DNA of 64,000 nucleotides from Pseudodesulfovibrio sp. zrk46 (lineage in GTDB: Bacteria; Desulfobacterota; Desulfovibrionia; Desulfovibrionales; Desulfovibrionaceae). The stretch is from NCBI RefSeq assembly GCF_012516435.1, contig NZ_CP051216.1, forward strand, positions 2,789,669 to 2,853,668. The letters are read 5' to 3'. Shown piece by piece: positions 43,329 to 51,460 of this stretch; the first letter of the stretch is position 1, and each line of letters starts with the position of its first letter. The position numbers and the translations under genes were made by a program. The notes beneath the pieces were generated by a model that had not been told where the DNA came from, ran no database searches, and saw only the letters and a list, made by a program, of their open reading frames with translations.

Positions 43329-43784
43329 ATGCGATTGAAACATTTGGGAGCTGCTGTTTTGGCCCTCATCATGACCGTTGGACTGGTAGGTACTAGTCAT
43401 GCTCTGTTCGGGTTTGGGAAATATACCACAGTGAAGGCCGAGAACGGAGTGGTCACTATCCCTGCTGCGGATGTCTCCGATGGTCAAGCCCACTATTTCC
43501 TGTTTGAACAAGATGGAGCGGAAGTGAAATTCTTCCTGCTCAAATCCAGTGACGGTGTGATTCGTGCTGCCTTCGATGCCTGCGACGTCTGTTATCGGGA
43601 GAAGAAGGGCTATGATCAGGATGGCGACTTCATGGTCTGCAACAACTGCGGCATGCGCTTCCATTCTTCCCGTATCAATGAGGTCAAAGGCGGCTGCAAT
43701 CCGTCTCCGTTGGTCCGTACATATGATGATAATACTGTCACCATTAAGGTGTCCGATATTATGGCTGGGCGAGGGTACTTCTAG
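43329..43784 (+). CDS. DUF2318 periplasmic metal-binding protein
   Basis: 151 residues with a signal peptide (cleavage near SHA, residue 25) and strong ribosome site AAAGGAG. The DUF2318 core has cysteines at 85, 88, 104, 107 and 123 (CDVCYREKKGY, CNNCGMRFHSSRINEVKGGC). DUF2318 proteins are encoded with FtsX-like permeases and an ATPase in iron-uptake loci such as the Cj1660-1663 region of Campylobacter. The following two genes are exactly that permease and ATPase type. It probably handles iron or another metal in the periplasm. Confidence 0.88.
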   Translation: MRLKHLGAAVLALIMTVGLVGTSHALFGFGKYTTVKAENGVVTIPAADVSDGQAHYFLFEQDGAEVKFFLLKSSDGVIRAAFDACDVCYREKKGYDQDGDFMVCNNCGMRFHSSRINEVKGGCNPSPLVRTYDDNTVTIKVSDIMAGRGYF

Positions 43785-44948
43785 ATGAACATTCTGACGA
43801 TTCCACTTCGCAACACGCGCAGGAAATGGGTCAAAACCCTGCTCCTGTTGGTGGTGTTCGCTCTGGGCGTCACGTCCATCGTCTCGCTCAACTACGTTTC
43901 CAGCGTGGTCGGTGAGTCGCTGGAGAAGAAGCTCACGGCTTATGGTGCGAACATTCTCATCATGCCTAAAAGCGAGAAACTGACTGTCAGCTATGGCGGT
44001 TTTTCCATGGGCGACATGGCCCTTGGAGTCTCTGATCTGCCCGAGTCCTCGACTCTTGAGCGCATTGCCAATATCGAGCTCAAAGAGCGTATCGCTGTGG
44101 TCGCTCCCAAGCTGGTGGCCATGGGCAAGGTTGGGGACGCCGCAGTTGGTGTGGTTGGCGTTCGTTGGGACAGTGAAAAGGTCCTGAAAGGGTATTGGGC
44201 GCTCGACGGCAAGTTTCCCGAGACTAAGACCGGAGTCATCGTGGGTGGCAAAGCCGCCAGCCGTCTTGGCCTGAAACCAGGGGACAGCTTTGCTCTCAGC
44301 GGTAATACCGTCACTGTTGCTGGTGTTCTTATGCCTACGGGAAGTGATGATGACTCGGTAGTCTTTGCAGGAATGGACTTCGCGCAGGAGCATTTCGGTA
44401 CGCCGGATCATGTTCACTTCGTGGAAGTGGCCGCCTTGTGTGCCGGGTGTCCAATTGAGGAGATAGTCGTTCAACTCGACAAGGCGTTGCCGGGGACGGA
44501 TATTCAGGCGTTGCAGTCCATTGTGAAGCAGCGAATGTACTCGGTGAATTTTGTGAAGCAGCTTATTCTCACTGTTTCGTTGATCATTCTGTTTATCGCC
44601 TGCTGTATGGTGGGTGTGACCATGCTTTCCAGCGTGAACGAGCGCATCAAGGAGATCGGCCTGATGCGATCCCTTGGCTTTTCGCGCAAAGGTATCTTCA
44701 GCATCTTCTGTTTTGAGGCCATGATTATTGGTATGGCAGCTGGTTTGTTTGGCTATCTGGGAGGCTTTTTCCTCAGTACCAAGATTGTTACCATGCTTGA
44801 TATTGCTGATGGAGCAATGCTCATGTTTGATCCTGCAGACATGGCTCTGACCTGCCTGCTTATTACGGCGGTTTCAGTCCTGTCGGCATTCTTTCCCGCC
44901 TGGAAGGCCTCGGCTGTCGAGCCTTCGGAAGCCCTCATTTCTCTGTAG
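43785..44948 (+). CDS. FtsX/MacB-type ABC permease of the DUF2318 system
   Basis: 387 residues that begin immediately after the DUF2318 stop codon. It has one N-terminal membrane helix (KTLLLLVVFALGVTSIVSLNYV), a large periplasmic domain (about 45-260), and three C-terminal helices (about 265-385; VSLIILFIACCMVGVTMLSSVNERIKEIGLMRSLG is the FtsX coupling region). Such permeases do not import by a channel but transmit ATP-driven motion to periplasmic partners. In Campylobacter a similar gene set supports iron acquisition, usually with two permeases; only one is present here. Confidence 0.9.
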   Translation: MNILTIPLRNTRRKWVKTLLLLVVFALGVTSIVSLNYVSSVVGESLEKKLTAYGANILIMPKSEKLTVSYGGFSMGDMALGVSDLPESSTLERIANIELKERIAVVAPKLVAMGKVGDAAVGVVGVRWDSEKVLKGYWALDGKFPETKTGVIVGGKAASRLGLKPGDSFALSGNTVTVAGVLMPTGSDDDSVVFAGMDFAQEHFGTPDHVHFVEVAALCAGCPIEEIVVQLDKALPGTDIQALQSIVKQRMYSVNFVKQLILTVSLIILFIACCMVGVTMLSSVNERIKEIGLMRSLGFSRKGIFSIFCFEAMIIGMAAGLFGYLGGFFLSTKIVTMLDIADGAMLMFDPADMALTCLLITAVSVLSAFFPAWKASAVEPSEALISL

Positions 44949-44957
44949 GAGCCAGTC

Positions 44958-45620
44958 ATGCTTGAAGCAAAAAATCTATTCAAGACATTCCGTTCCGAAG
45001 GCGTGGAAACCGTTGCTCTCGATAACGTGAGCCTTTCTGTGAATCCTGGTGAATTTGTCTCCATTGTGGGACGATCCGGTTCTGGAAAAACTACGCTTTT
45101 GAATACCTTGTCCACGTTGCTTTCGCCGGATTCAGGCGAAATCATCTACGAGGGCGAAGATGTCACGTCATTGTCCGCGGCCAAACTGAATCACCTTCGG
45201 CAGAAAGATTTCTCCGTGGTGTTCCAGTTTCATTACCTGTTGCCATACCTTTCGGCGCGGGAAAATGTCCTGCTGCCCTATATGAAGGGACTGGCTCCAG
45301 TGACCAATGAAGTGCGGCAACGAGCCGATGCTTGCTTGGAGCGTGTCGGCTTGGGTGGTAAGGGAGACAAAATTCCCGGGCACCTTTCTGGAGGTGAACA
45401 GCAGCGGGTCGCCATTGCCCGTGCTCTCGTAAAGGAGTCCACGTTGTTGTTTGCGGATGAGCCTACAGGCAATCTCGATAAGGCAACAGGCGAGTCCGTC
45501 ATGGAATTGTTGGCTGATCTCGGTAGAGATGGACTGTCTGTCATCATGGTTACTCATGATGACGAGTATGCGTCACGGGCGGATAGAGTGATCCGAATGG
45601 CCGATGGAAAAATCGTTTAA
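44958..45620 (+). CDS. LolD/MacB-type ABC ATPase of the DUF2318 system
   Basis: 220 residues: [37 protein letters not shown], Walker [11 protein letters not shown]-loop [19 protein letters not shown], signature [16 protein letters not shown], Walker [14 protein letters not shown]-loop MVTHD. It is the partner of the permease at 43785, with a 9-bp gap. The three genes form one operon ending at a terminator. Confidence 0.94.
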   Translation: MLEAKNLFKTFRSEGVETVALDNVSLSVNPGEFVSIVGRSGSGKTTLLNTLSTLLSPDSGEIIYEGEDVTSLSAAKLNHLRQKDFSVVFQFHYLLPYLSARENVLLPYMKGLAPVTNEVRQRADACLERVGLGGKGDKIPGHLSGGEQQRVAIARALVKESTLLFADEPTGNLDKATGESVMELLADLGRDGLSVIMVTHDDEYASRADRVIRMADGKIV

Positions 45621-45626
45621 AGATGG

Positions 45627-45660
45627 GCGGGGCAGAAAATATTCTACCCCGCTTTTATTT
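45627..45660. terminator. Terminator between the ABC operon and the Usp gene
   Basis: GCGGGG...AGAA and TTCT...CCCCGC arms around an AT-rich loop, followed by TTTTATTT. It is placed between convergent genes. Confidence 0.82.
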
Positions 45661-45664
45661 GTCC

Positions 45665-46642
45665 TTAGAAGCAGACCCAAAGGGCAGCACCGTGCAAATC
45701 CTTGAATACTGTGCGGGCTACTGATCCTACAAAGAGCTTGTTCCAGAATCCTCTGTCACTTCCCGCGCTTCCCAGTGCTACGGCGGCATAGTTCCCTGCG
45801 TCATATTCCTCGCGAATGAGGCGGGCGGCGTTGGTGCCGCGTCGAATGGCTCGCTTGATGCGGTCTTCGGGCATGTCGGCTTCCTTCAAAATCTCGATTG
45901 CCTGGTTGACAACAGCTTCTGCGTCCATGGGGTCAGTCTTGGCCGGGTCATGAACGTGGAATACGGTTACGCTATGTCCCGGCTCATGGGAGAGGATGAA
46001 TCCGACATGATCGGCAATGCGATTGGATGGATCAGAGCCGTCCACGCAGAGAAGTACATTCTTGCGTTCTCGTTCCGGCAATCTGCAAAGCCAGAGAGGG
46101 AAGCTGATTGCGTCCGATAATCCCTCCAGCATTTCACGGCAAACGGACTGGTCCATGACGTCGGCCAGCCCTTCCTGTACGCGGCGCCCCATGACTACGG
46201 CGTCATACATGCCGTTGCGTGCTTCTCGTATGATGTCCTTGGCCTTGCTCATCTGCGGAGAGGCGATCTTGTGTTCGAGGTTGTCCTTGGGGAAACCATC
46301 TGCATGCAGCTTGCGTCCGGCATGCTCGACTACGGCGCGTCCCTTTTTGTCGGCAGTGGCTGCCTGAGTCTCTATTTGATCCAGCGATTCATAGCTTGTT
46401 TCCTCGGCCCACACAGCCGCCAGGGACGGAGGGATGTGCATTAACGTAAGATTGATTGCTTGTTTGTTAGTAAAGAAGTGGGTGACGAATTCGAGTCCGG
46501 CTCCGGCCTTGGAGTGCTTGGCCAGGGGCAGGAGAAGCTTGGGCGTAACAACAAGTTCCTCATCTCGCGAAGGCTTGCCTTTTCCGGGAGCCATTTCAGC
46601 CGCCATGTGCCGAAGAATGCTGTTGGACGGGGATGCGGTCAT
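45665..46642 (-). CDS. Tandem universal stress protein
   Basis: 325 residues from the ATG at 46642 (GGAGGTAG upstream); the longer start would add 17 residues. Two Usp-like halves are present: the second (about 195-325) has NVLLCVDGSDPSNRIADHVGFI, VFHVHD and AAVALGSAGSDRGFWNKLFVGSVARTVF, with a GSxG(9)GS-like nucleotide loop. The first half (about 30-180) is more divergent (LTLMHIPPSL, DAVVMGRRVQEGLADVM). Usp proteins bind ATP or AMP and respond to stress. The gene stands alone. Confidence 0.88.
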   Translation of the reverse strand: MTASPSNSILRHMAAEMAPGKGKPSRDEELVVTPKLLLPLAKHSKAGAGLEFVTHFFTNKQAINLTLMHIPPSLAAVWAEETSYESLDQIETQAATADKKGRAVVEHAGRKLHADGFPKDNLEHKIASPQMSKAKDIIREARNGMYDAVVMGRRVQEGLADVMDQSVCREMLEGLSDAISFPLWLCRLPERERKNVLLCVDGSDPSNRIADHVGFILSHEPGHSVTVFHVHDPAKTDPMDAEAVVNQAIEILKEADMPEDRIKRAIRRGTNAARLIREEYDAGNYAAVALGSAGSDRGFWNKLFVGSVARTVFKDLHGAALWVCF

Positions 46643-46976
46643 GGGACTACCTCCAGTTACAACAGAGTATAGCATATTGGCAGCGCGGCTCAATGATATT
46701 GGTGTGCATTATTCGTTCATGTACTCGCAGTTCTCCTGCTCCTCGTGGTGACGAGGGCAACGTGCCAATCCAAGCTTTAGGACGACGCTCTTGGTTGCAT
46801 CACAACTTTTTACACTTTCCGAATGAAACTTAATTAGGCCGATCAATCGCTACGGAGCTACATTATGGCTGAAAATCACTGATCCGCTCCGGTTCCGCCT
46901 TTGGGGAAAGGGAGACACAGCCTGGCTGTGGTCGGTCTGGAAATGGATCAGTGATGCAAACCAGGAGGTAGTTCAT
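46643..46976. other. Divergent intergenic region with a structured leader
   Basis: About 330 bp between the Usp gene and the EF-hand gene. The left part shows no pattern. The right part is the folded leader described at 46875-46955. A GCCGAT element near 46833 resembles a sigma-28 -10 box, but no good -35 is seen. Confidence 0.45.
46875..46955 (+). promoter_or_regulatory. Structured 5' leader of the EF-hand gene
   Basis: ATCACTGATCC (46875-46885) and GGATCAGTGAT (46945-46955) form a perfect 11-bp stem that closes an inner region with two small stems, GGTTCC-like/GGGGAA and CACAGCC-T-GGCTGTG. This three-way fold ends about 10 bases before the ribosome site AGGAGG. It is not a class I recognise. 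Confidence 0.55.
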
Positions 46977-47462
46977 ATGGAAATAAGTTCCATGAACTCC
47001 ATGGTTGGCATGATGGGAATGCAGGGCGGCATGTCTGGCCTTCAGGGGCAACAGCAACCCCCTGATTCCGAGGAGATGTCTTCCTCATTCATTGATGCTT
47101 TGGATTCTGATGGCGATGGAGCCTTGAGTGAGTCTGAGTTCTCTGCGAACCAGGCCTCTGAATCTTCTGAAAGTAGCGAAGTGTTTGACGCCCTCGATAC
47201 CAACGAGGACGGCTTTGTCTCCCAGGAAGAGCTTCAGGCTGACATGGAAACCAAAATGGCTTCTGCGCCACCGCCACCGCCTCAAAGTATGAGCGGTATT
47301 CAAACTGATGGCGACATGGACAGCTGGCAACAGTTGATGAACATGGGATCCTCCGAGGAGGACGATTCCAGTGGGGCGTCGAAATACTCACAAATGCAGG
47401 AGTCCATGTTCGGTAGCAGCTTTGCAGAATCCCTGACTTCCGGACTGAGCGTCAGCGCATAA
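46977..47462 (+). CDS. Small EF-hand calcium-binding protein
   Basis: 161 residues, start preceded by CCAGGAGG. Two EF-hand loops are clear: DSDGDGALSESE (about 43-54) and DTNEDGFVSQEE (about 73-84), both with the canonical Asp/Glu ligands. The N-terminus is Met/Gly rich and the C-terminus is Ser rich with a run of Pro (APPPPPPQS). No signal peptide is seen. It may buffer or sense calcium; similar small EF-hand proteins occur in several marine delta-proteobacteria. It is monocistronic with its own terminator. Confidence 0.88.
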   Translation: MEISSMNSMVGMMGMQGGMSGLQGQQQPPDSEEMSSSFIDALDSDGDGALSESEFSANQASESSESSEVFDALDTNEDGFVSQEELQADMETKMASAPPPPPQSMSGIQTDGDMDSWQQLMNMGSSEEDDSSGASKYSQMQESMFGSSFAESLTSGLSVSA

Positions 47463-47506
47463 GCATGGTCATCGTTTCTCCGTGCTGACGACAGGGGCGA
47501 AAGCCC

Positions 47507-47543
47507 GAAGCCGCACCTTCGTTAAAAGGTGCGGCTTCTCTTA
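47507..47543 (+). terminator. Terminator after the EF-hand gene
   Basis: GAAGCCGCACCTT pairs with AAGGTGCGGCTTC around CGTTA, followed by TCTTAT. Confidence 0.88.
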
Positions 47544-47586
47544 TATTCTCCCTCTCTTCAAAGGGGTACATGGGATAGTGGGTTGT

Positions 47587-47775
47587 CTAATGGCTTGCGG
47601 GGAGCCCTTGTGATGGGGGCGTTGAACGCCGTTTCCCCTCATCAATTTCTTTTTGGGGGCTGGAGGGCCGAGGTGGCGTCTTTGGATTGTTGTGAGGCCT
47701 AATGCTCCTGAAGGCGTTCAACAGAAAATCGATCTCCGACTGAGTGAGTCTGGCAGACTTGTGGTGGTTGCTCAT
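47587..47775 (-). CDS. Possible small protein with a FliM-like EIDxLLNAF motif
   Basis: 62 codons, with an AGAGAG sequence upstream of the ATG. The N-terminal part, SARLTQSEIDFLLNAF, recalls the start of FliM (LSQxEIDALL), the segment that binds CheY-P. The remainder is basic and Pro rich. It lies between the EF-hand terminator and the Spy-like gene, downstream of the flagellar operon. It could be a real small flagellar or chemotaxis accessory protein, or a chance ORF. Confidence 0.4.
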   Translation of the reverse strand: MSNHHKSARLTQSEIDFLLNAFRSIRPHNNPKTPPRPSSPQKEIDEGKRRSTPPSQGLPASH

Positions 47776-47849
47776 GGCTATACTCTCTGCATATTGGATG
47801 TAGTGGTCTTACATGGTGACCTGAACTGTCTTATGTATGCAGGCCATAT

Positions 47850-47875
47850 AGGCTCGGGGGGATTCCCCCGAGCCT
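47850..47875 (-). terminator. Hairpin after the Spy-like gene
   Basis: AGGCTCGGGGG pairs with CCCCCGAGCCT around GATT. No strong T-run follows on either strand, so it is a likely but not certain terminator for the minus-strand gene. Confidence 0.6.
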
Positions 47876-47896
47876 GGGCAGAGATGGAGGCCTGCG

Positions 47897-48355
47897 TTAG
47901 AAACCACCACCGCGGGGGCCTCCGCGACCGGGTCCCTTTTGGGGACGCGATTGTGCCATCATGGCCTGTTCTTCTTTTTCAAGAAGCTTGCTGTAGAGTT
48001 CCATTTGTTCAGGTGTCAGGACAGCGGATAGCTTCTTGTAGGTTTCCCATTCCAGATCTTCGATCTTGTTTCGATGAGCACGCATTTCATCGCGGTCACT
48101 GGGGTCGAATTCCTTCATGAGTGCGGTCTTTTGTGCATAGTCTTGCTCAAGAATGGGTTTGACTGCCTCCATCTGTTCGTTTGTCAGGTGAAGGTTGTGT
48201 TTGAGCGTGAAGAGCCGCTTTTGGGGGGAAGGTAGTTCCATAGCCGGGCGCTGATCATGGGAAGCGCAACCGCCCAGCATGGCAAGTGTGGAGAGGGCCA
48301 GCATGGCGACAAAGGCCATACCGGTGAAGGTTAGAATGAGGCGAACTGGCTTCAT
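47897..48355 (-). CDS. Spy/CpxP-like periplasmic lipoprotein
   Basis: 152 residues from the ATG at 48355, preceded by CAGGGA; the TTG at 48385 is less likely. A lipoprotein signal ends in LAMLGGC. The mature part is helical with LHLTNEQMEAVKPILEQDYAQKTALM and LSAVLTPEQMELYSKLLEKEEQ, the LTxxQ pattern of the Spy/CpxP/ZraP group. Such proteins act as periplasmic chaperones or metal sensors. It ends in a Gly/Pro-rich tail (GPGRGGPRGGGF). It lies downstream of the flagellar operon but has a 160-bp gap. Confidence 0.85.
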   Translation of the reverse strand: MKPVRLILTFTGMAFVAMLALSTLAMLGGCASHDQRPAMELPSPQKRLFTLKHNLHLTNEQMEAVKPILEQDYAQKTALMKEFDPSDRDEMRAHRNKIEDLEWETYKKLSAVLTPEQMELYSKLLEKEEQAMMAQSRPQKGPGRGGPRGGGF

Positions 48356-48514
48356 GTGTATCCCTGCCGTTAGTGTTGTGTGCAAATAGGGGCCTGAAAC
48401 GTATATCAGCAGGTGGGAGGGACCTGCCGCACGTCCAGATATACGGCTGAAGCGTTAAATAGGTTTTTTAGAAACGTAAAAAGATGTGAAAGAATGAAGT
48501 CCCTCTTAATACTA

Positions 48515-50242
48515 TTAGCTGCTGGCAAGGAGAGTGCTCAGTGTGGACGAGCGACTTTCATATGTGCTGAGCAGTGAGTCGAGCGCCGCATATTTGCGGG
48601 TGAGTGAGGTCTCCAGTGCATCAAGACGTTGTTCCTCGTTGTATATCTGGTTTTCCAGGCTGGTGACTCGTGATTCGTAGCTGTCTATGACAATGGGAAG
48701 CGTGCCAGTCTCCTCGTTGGTTATGTTGTCCAACGCATCCGAGAGTTCGCCGATTTTCCCTTGCTTGACGCGTGCGGTCCCGCTGTGTGTGCCGTCAGTC
48801 TGGCTTCCGATAGAGAGATAGAGGCCCTTTGCATCTCCGCTGGTGGCAAGAATGGTCCAGCCATCGATGCTGGTTTCCTCGCCGTTGATATATGCTGACG
48901 TGAGCACGCCTCCTTCAACGGTATATTCTATGTCGTACTCACCAGCTTCAGTCACGCCGTTGATAACTGATATGACCTGAAAGTCGTCACTGTCTGATTC
49001 TCCTGAGGCTTGAGCTGCAAAGAGTTCGGCTACAGCTTGCGGGTCGGTGTCCAGAGCTTCTTCAAGTTCGTCTTCATCCAGAATAATCTGACCGTACGTA
49101 TCGGATCCTTCATCGGTGTCCGTTGAGAATCCTATTTGGGACAGGGCGTGGTAGTAGTCGCCGCCGGTATCTTCATCGTATGCGGAGAAACCAAGCGCGC
49201 CAGATGAGATGATGGACTTGATATTACTGTACATGATGTCCATCGCATAGTTGTCGATGGTGTATCCAGTCTCTCCGTCCTCTTCCTCCGTAACTCGCCC
49301 GGTGAGCAACTGGATATCGAGAATGATCTGGTTCAGGTCTTCAACGAATTCAGTAATTGTATCGAACATGTCATCCGTGTCGAATTCCACAGAGATGTTC
49401 ACACCTTCGCTGTCCGTTGTTTCATTGAGATCCAAGGTCATGCCGTCGATAACATCGTCCACCGAGTTGGTGGAGCGTTCAAGCCACCGTTCGGTGCCGT
49501 CATCGTTGTCTGCGGGGAATCCGTCTACCTTGAGCTGCGCGTTCTGCGCTGTTTGTGTTTGAGAGAGGTCTGCCAGATCGAGGCCGGATACTGATCCGAC
49601 ATCGGTAATTTCGATGGCGTTGTCTTTACCGGTTTCGGCACTTTTCAAGACGAAATAGTACACGGAACCATCATATATGAGGTCTGCCTCGAACTTATCG
49701 CGCGCGCTGATGCTGGCGTTGATGGTGTCCACCATGCCTTCCAAGGTTGTACCCGCAGCGATGTCTACGTCGATAGATTCTCCTCCGTATGTCACAGAGA
49801 TTGTCGTGGCATCGCTTGTGACTACTGTTTCCGTGTCATCATATCCAGTGCCGTCGAATACCCAGACGTCTTTTTGGGCAAGCTGGTTAACCACCACGTT
49901 GTGGGTTTCGTCATCTGCTTCGCCCGTAACCTCTGCAGAAATGGCGTCATCAGTGACATTGGCCGACATGGAGTAGAACTCGTCCAGTTCATCCATATCA
50001 TCCAGTGTCTCGTTGAAATCGTCTATCTCTTCCTGCAACTGCTCCAGCACATCCACGATGTATTCATTTTCCTCCACCTGAGCCTCGTAGGCTTCTTTCT
50101 TGAAGCTCTCGGCGTCGACGGTCGCATCAATGATTTCTGAAAAGTCTGTTCCGTTACCGAGACCGGAAAAGGAGATTTCACCGGATGTGGTTACGGGTTC
50201 GTATGCCGTTACAGTGCTCGAGAGAGATGAAACGTATCCCAT
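48515..50242 (-). CDS. fliD: Flagellar filament cap protein
   Basis: 575 residues. The N-terminal region (ISFSGLGNGTDFSEIIDATVDAESFKKEAYEAQVEENEYIVDVLEQLQEEIDDFNETLD) and the C-terminal coil (LDNITNEETGTLPIVIDSYESRVTSLENQIYNEEQRLDALETSLTRKYAALDSLLSTYESRSSTLSTLL) are typical of FliD. Mid domains DGFPADNDDGTERWLERSTNSVDDVIDGMTLDLNET match the family. FliD forms the cap that folds flagellin at the filament tip. It is the last gene of the sigma-flgD-flgE-flgK-flgL-fliD operon, 9 bp after flgL. Confidence 0.95.
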   Translation of the reverse strand: MGYVSSLSSTVTAYEPVTTSGEISFSGLGNGTDFSEIIDATVDAESFKKEAYEAQVEENEYIVDVLEQLQEEIDDFNETLDDMDELDEFYSMSANVTDDAISAEVTGEADDETHNVVVNQLAQKDVWVFDGTGYDDTETVVTSDATTISVTYGGESIDVDIAAGTTLEGMVDTINASISARDKFEADLIYDGSVYYFVLKSAETGKDNAIEITDVGSVSGLDLADLSQTQTAQNAQLKVDGFPADNDDGTERWLERSTNSVDDVIDGMTLDLNETTDSEGVNISVEFDTDDMFDTITEFVEDLNQIILDIQLLTGRVTEEEDGETGYTIDNYAMDIMYSNIKSIISSGALGFSAYDEDTGGDYYHALSQIGFSTDTDEGSDTYGQIILDEDELEEALDTDPQAVAELFAAQASGESDSDDFQVISVINGVTEAGEYDIEYTVEGGVLTSAYINGEETSIDGWTILATSGDAKGLYLSIGSQTDGTHSGTARVKQGKIGELSDALDNITNEETGTLPIVIDSYESRVTSLENQIYNEEQRLDALETSLTRKYAALDSLLSTYESRSSTLSTLLASS

Positions 50243-50251
50243 GACTTTCTC

Positions 50252-51445
50252 CTAGACGTAATCGAGCAGGCTCATGTTCATTATGTCGGCCGAAGAATTG
50301 AGCACAGCTTCATAGACGTAATTGGCCTGTTCCAGTTCCACGAGAATCTGGGCCGCATCCGCGTCCTCTTCTCGGCTGATGCTGGTGGTGGTGATCTCCT
50401 GCACCTGAGAAAGGGACTGCTGGGTGTAGGTGACTTTGTTTTCGCGTGCGCCAATGTTGGCAGCCCCGGTCTCAACGTTCTCGTGTGCAGCGGTCAGGTC
50501 GTCCAGGCAGGCCGCAACGGCATCGTAGTCACCGATCTCCATGTAGACGATGGCGTCACTGAGTGTTTCAAAGAGATTGGGGTCTTCGTATGGTTGGCTT
50601 GTGGACGAGTCCACGCCGCCAAAGATATCGCTACCCACGGTGGTCATGTCGATCGTCGTGGATTCGGAGATTCCAACGGTCATGGCTTCGTCACTGCCCG
50701 TGTAATAAACGGCTTCACGGAGGTAGAATTCGGTTCCGTTGCCTTCATCGTCGGCAGTGGTGACGGCTGTTCCGTTTACAAGTTCGACCTGAGCTGTGCC
50801 GAGGTCCAATTCCGTATCTCCTGCCGCAAGGGTGGCTGTTGTCCACGTTTCGCCTCCGTCAGTGGAGTATCGGTAGTCCAACTCGTCTGTGCCCACTGTG
50901 CCGTCTTCCAGAAACTGGACTTTGACGGTGGAATCAATTTCTCCGGTCATGCTTGTGAAATCGGAATTCTGAAGCGAGTCGTTGGTCAGGGTGACGCCGA
51001 GTCCTTTTTCAAAAGCATTGTTCCCCAAATCATCACCTGCGAAGATTGAGTCCGAACCCATTTGGGTGTTGGCTATGGCCAAGATGCTGTCCAGATAGCT
51101 TTCCATTTCGAGAGCCATCATCTTGAGCTGTTCTTCGGTGTAGGTCTCGGTGGATGCCTGCTCGGTCAATTCCATGGCCGCTGAGATGTTTTCACTGACC
51201 TGAACCAGCGATTCATCGGCCAGCGAGAGGTAGTCTCCACTGGTGGAGCAGTTGTCGATATATCCGCTGAGTGATTGGTCGTAGGCACGTAGCTCCATGA
51301 CCTTGCCCATGCCTGCCGGATCATCAGAAGGACTGTTGATCTTCTTCTGGCTGGAGTTCATCATGTTTAATTCTGCTACGTCATTGAGCGATGAGTTCAT
51401 GTACGTCAGGGATTGGGAGAATATTTGGGAAGTGCTTATGCGCAT
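50252..51445 (-). CDS. flgL: Flagellar hook-filament junction protein FlgL
   Basis: 397 residues. It begins MRISTSQIFSQSLTYMN, then NMMNSSQKKINSPSDDPAGMGKVMELRAYDQSL, the flagellin-like N-terminal helix. The C-terminal helix is ARENKVTYTQQSLSQVQEITTTSISREEDADAAQILVELEQANYVYEAVLNSSADI. FlgL joins the hook to the filament together with FlgK. It follows flgK by 15 bp and precedes fliD by 9 bp. Confidence 0.95.
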   Translation of the reverse strand: MRISTSQIFSQSLTYMNSSLNDVAELNMMNSSQKKINSPSDDPAGMGKVMELRAYDQSLSGYIDNCSTSGDYLSLADESLVQVSENISAAMELTEQASTETYTEEQLKMMALEMESYLDSILAIANTQMGSDSIFAGDDLGNNAFEKGLGVTLTNDSLQNSDFTSMTGEIDSTVKVQFLEDGTVGTDELDYRYSTDGGETWTTATLAAGDTELDLGTAQVELVNGTAVTTADDEGNGTEFYLREAVYYTGSDEAMTVGISESTTIDMTTVGSDIFGGVDSSTSQPYEDPNLFETLSDAIVYMEIGDYDAVAACLDDLTAAHENVETGAANIGARENKVTYTQQSLSQVQEITTTSISREEDADAAQILVELEQANYVYEAVLNSSADIMNMSLLDYV

Positions 51446-51460
51446 GGTAATTCCCTCCGG

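Noticed and set aside
46820..46845. A sigma-28 promoter before the EF-hand gene
   Set aside because: The GCCGAT-like -10 is present but no TAAA lies at the right distance.
46875..46955. A c-di-GMP (GEMM) riboswitch before the EF-hand gene
   Set aside because: A short AAAGGGAGACACAGCC stretch is superficially similar, but the other conserved GEMM parts are missing.
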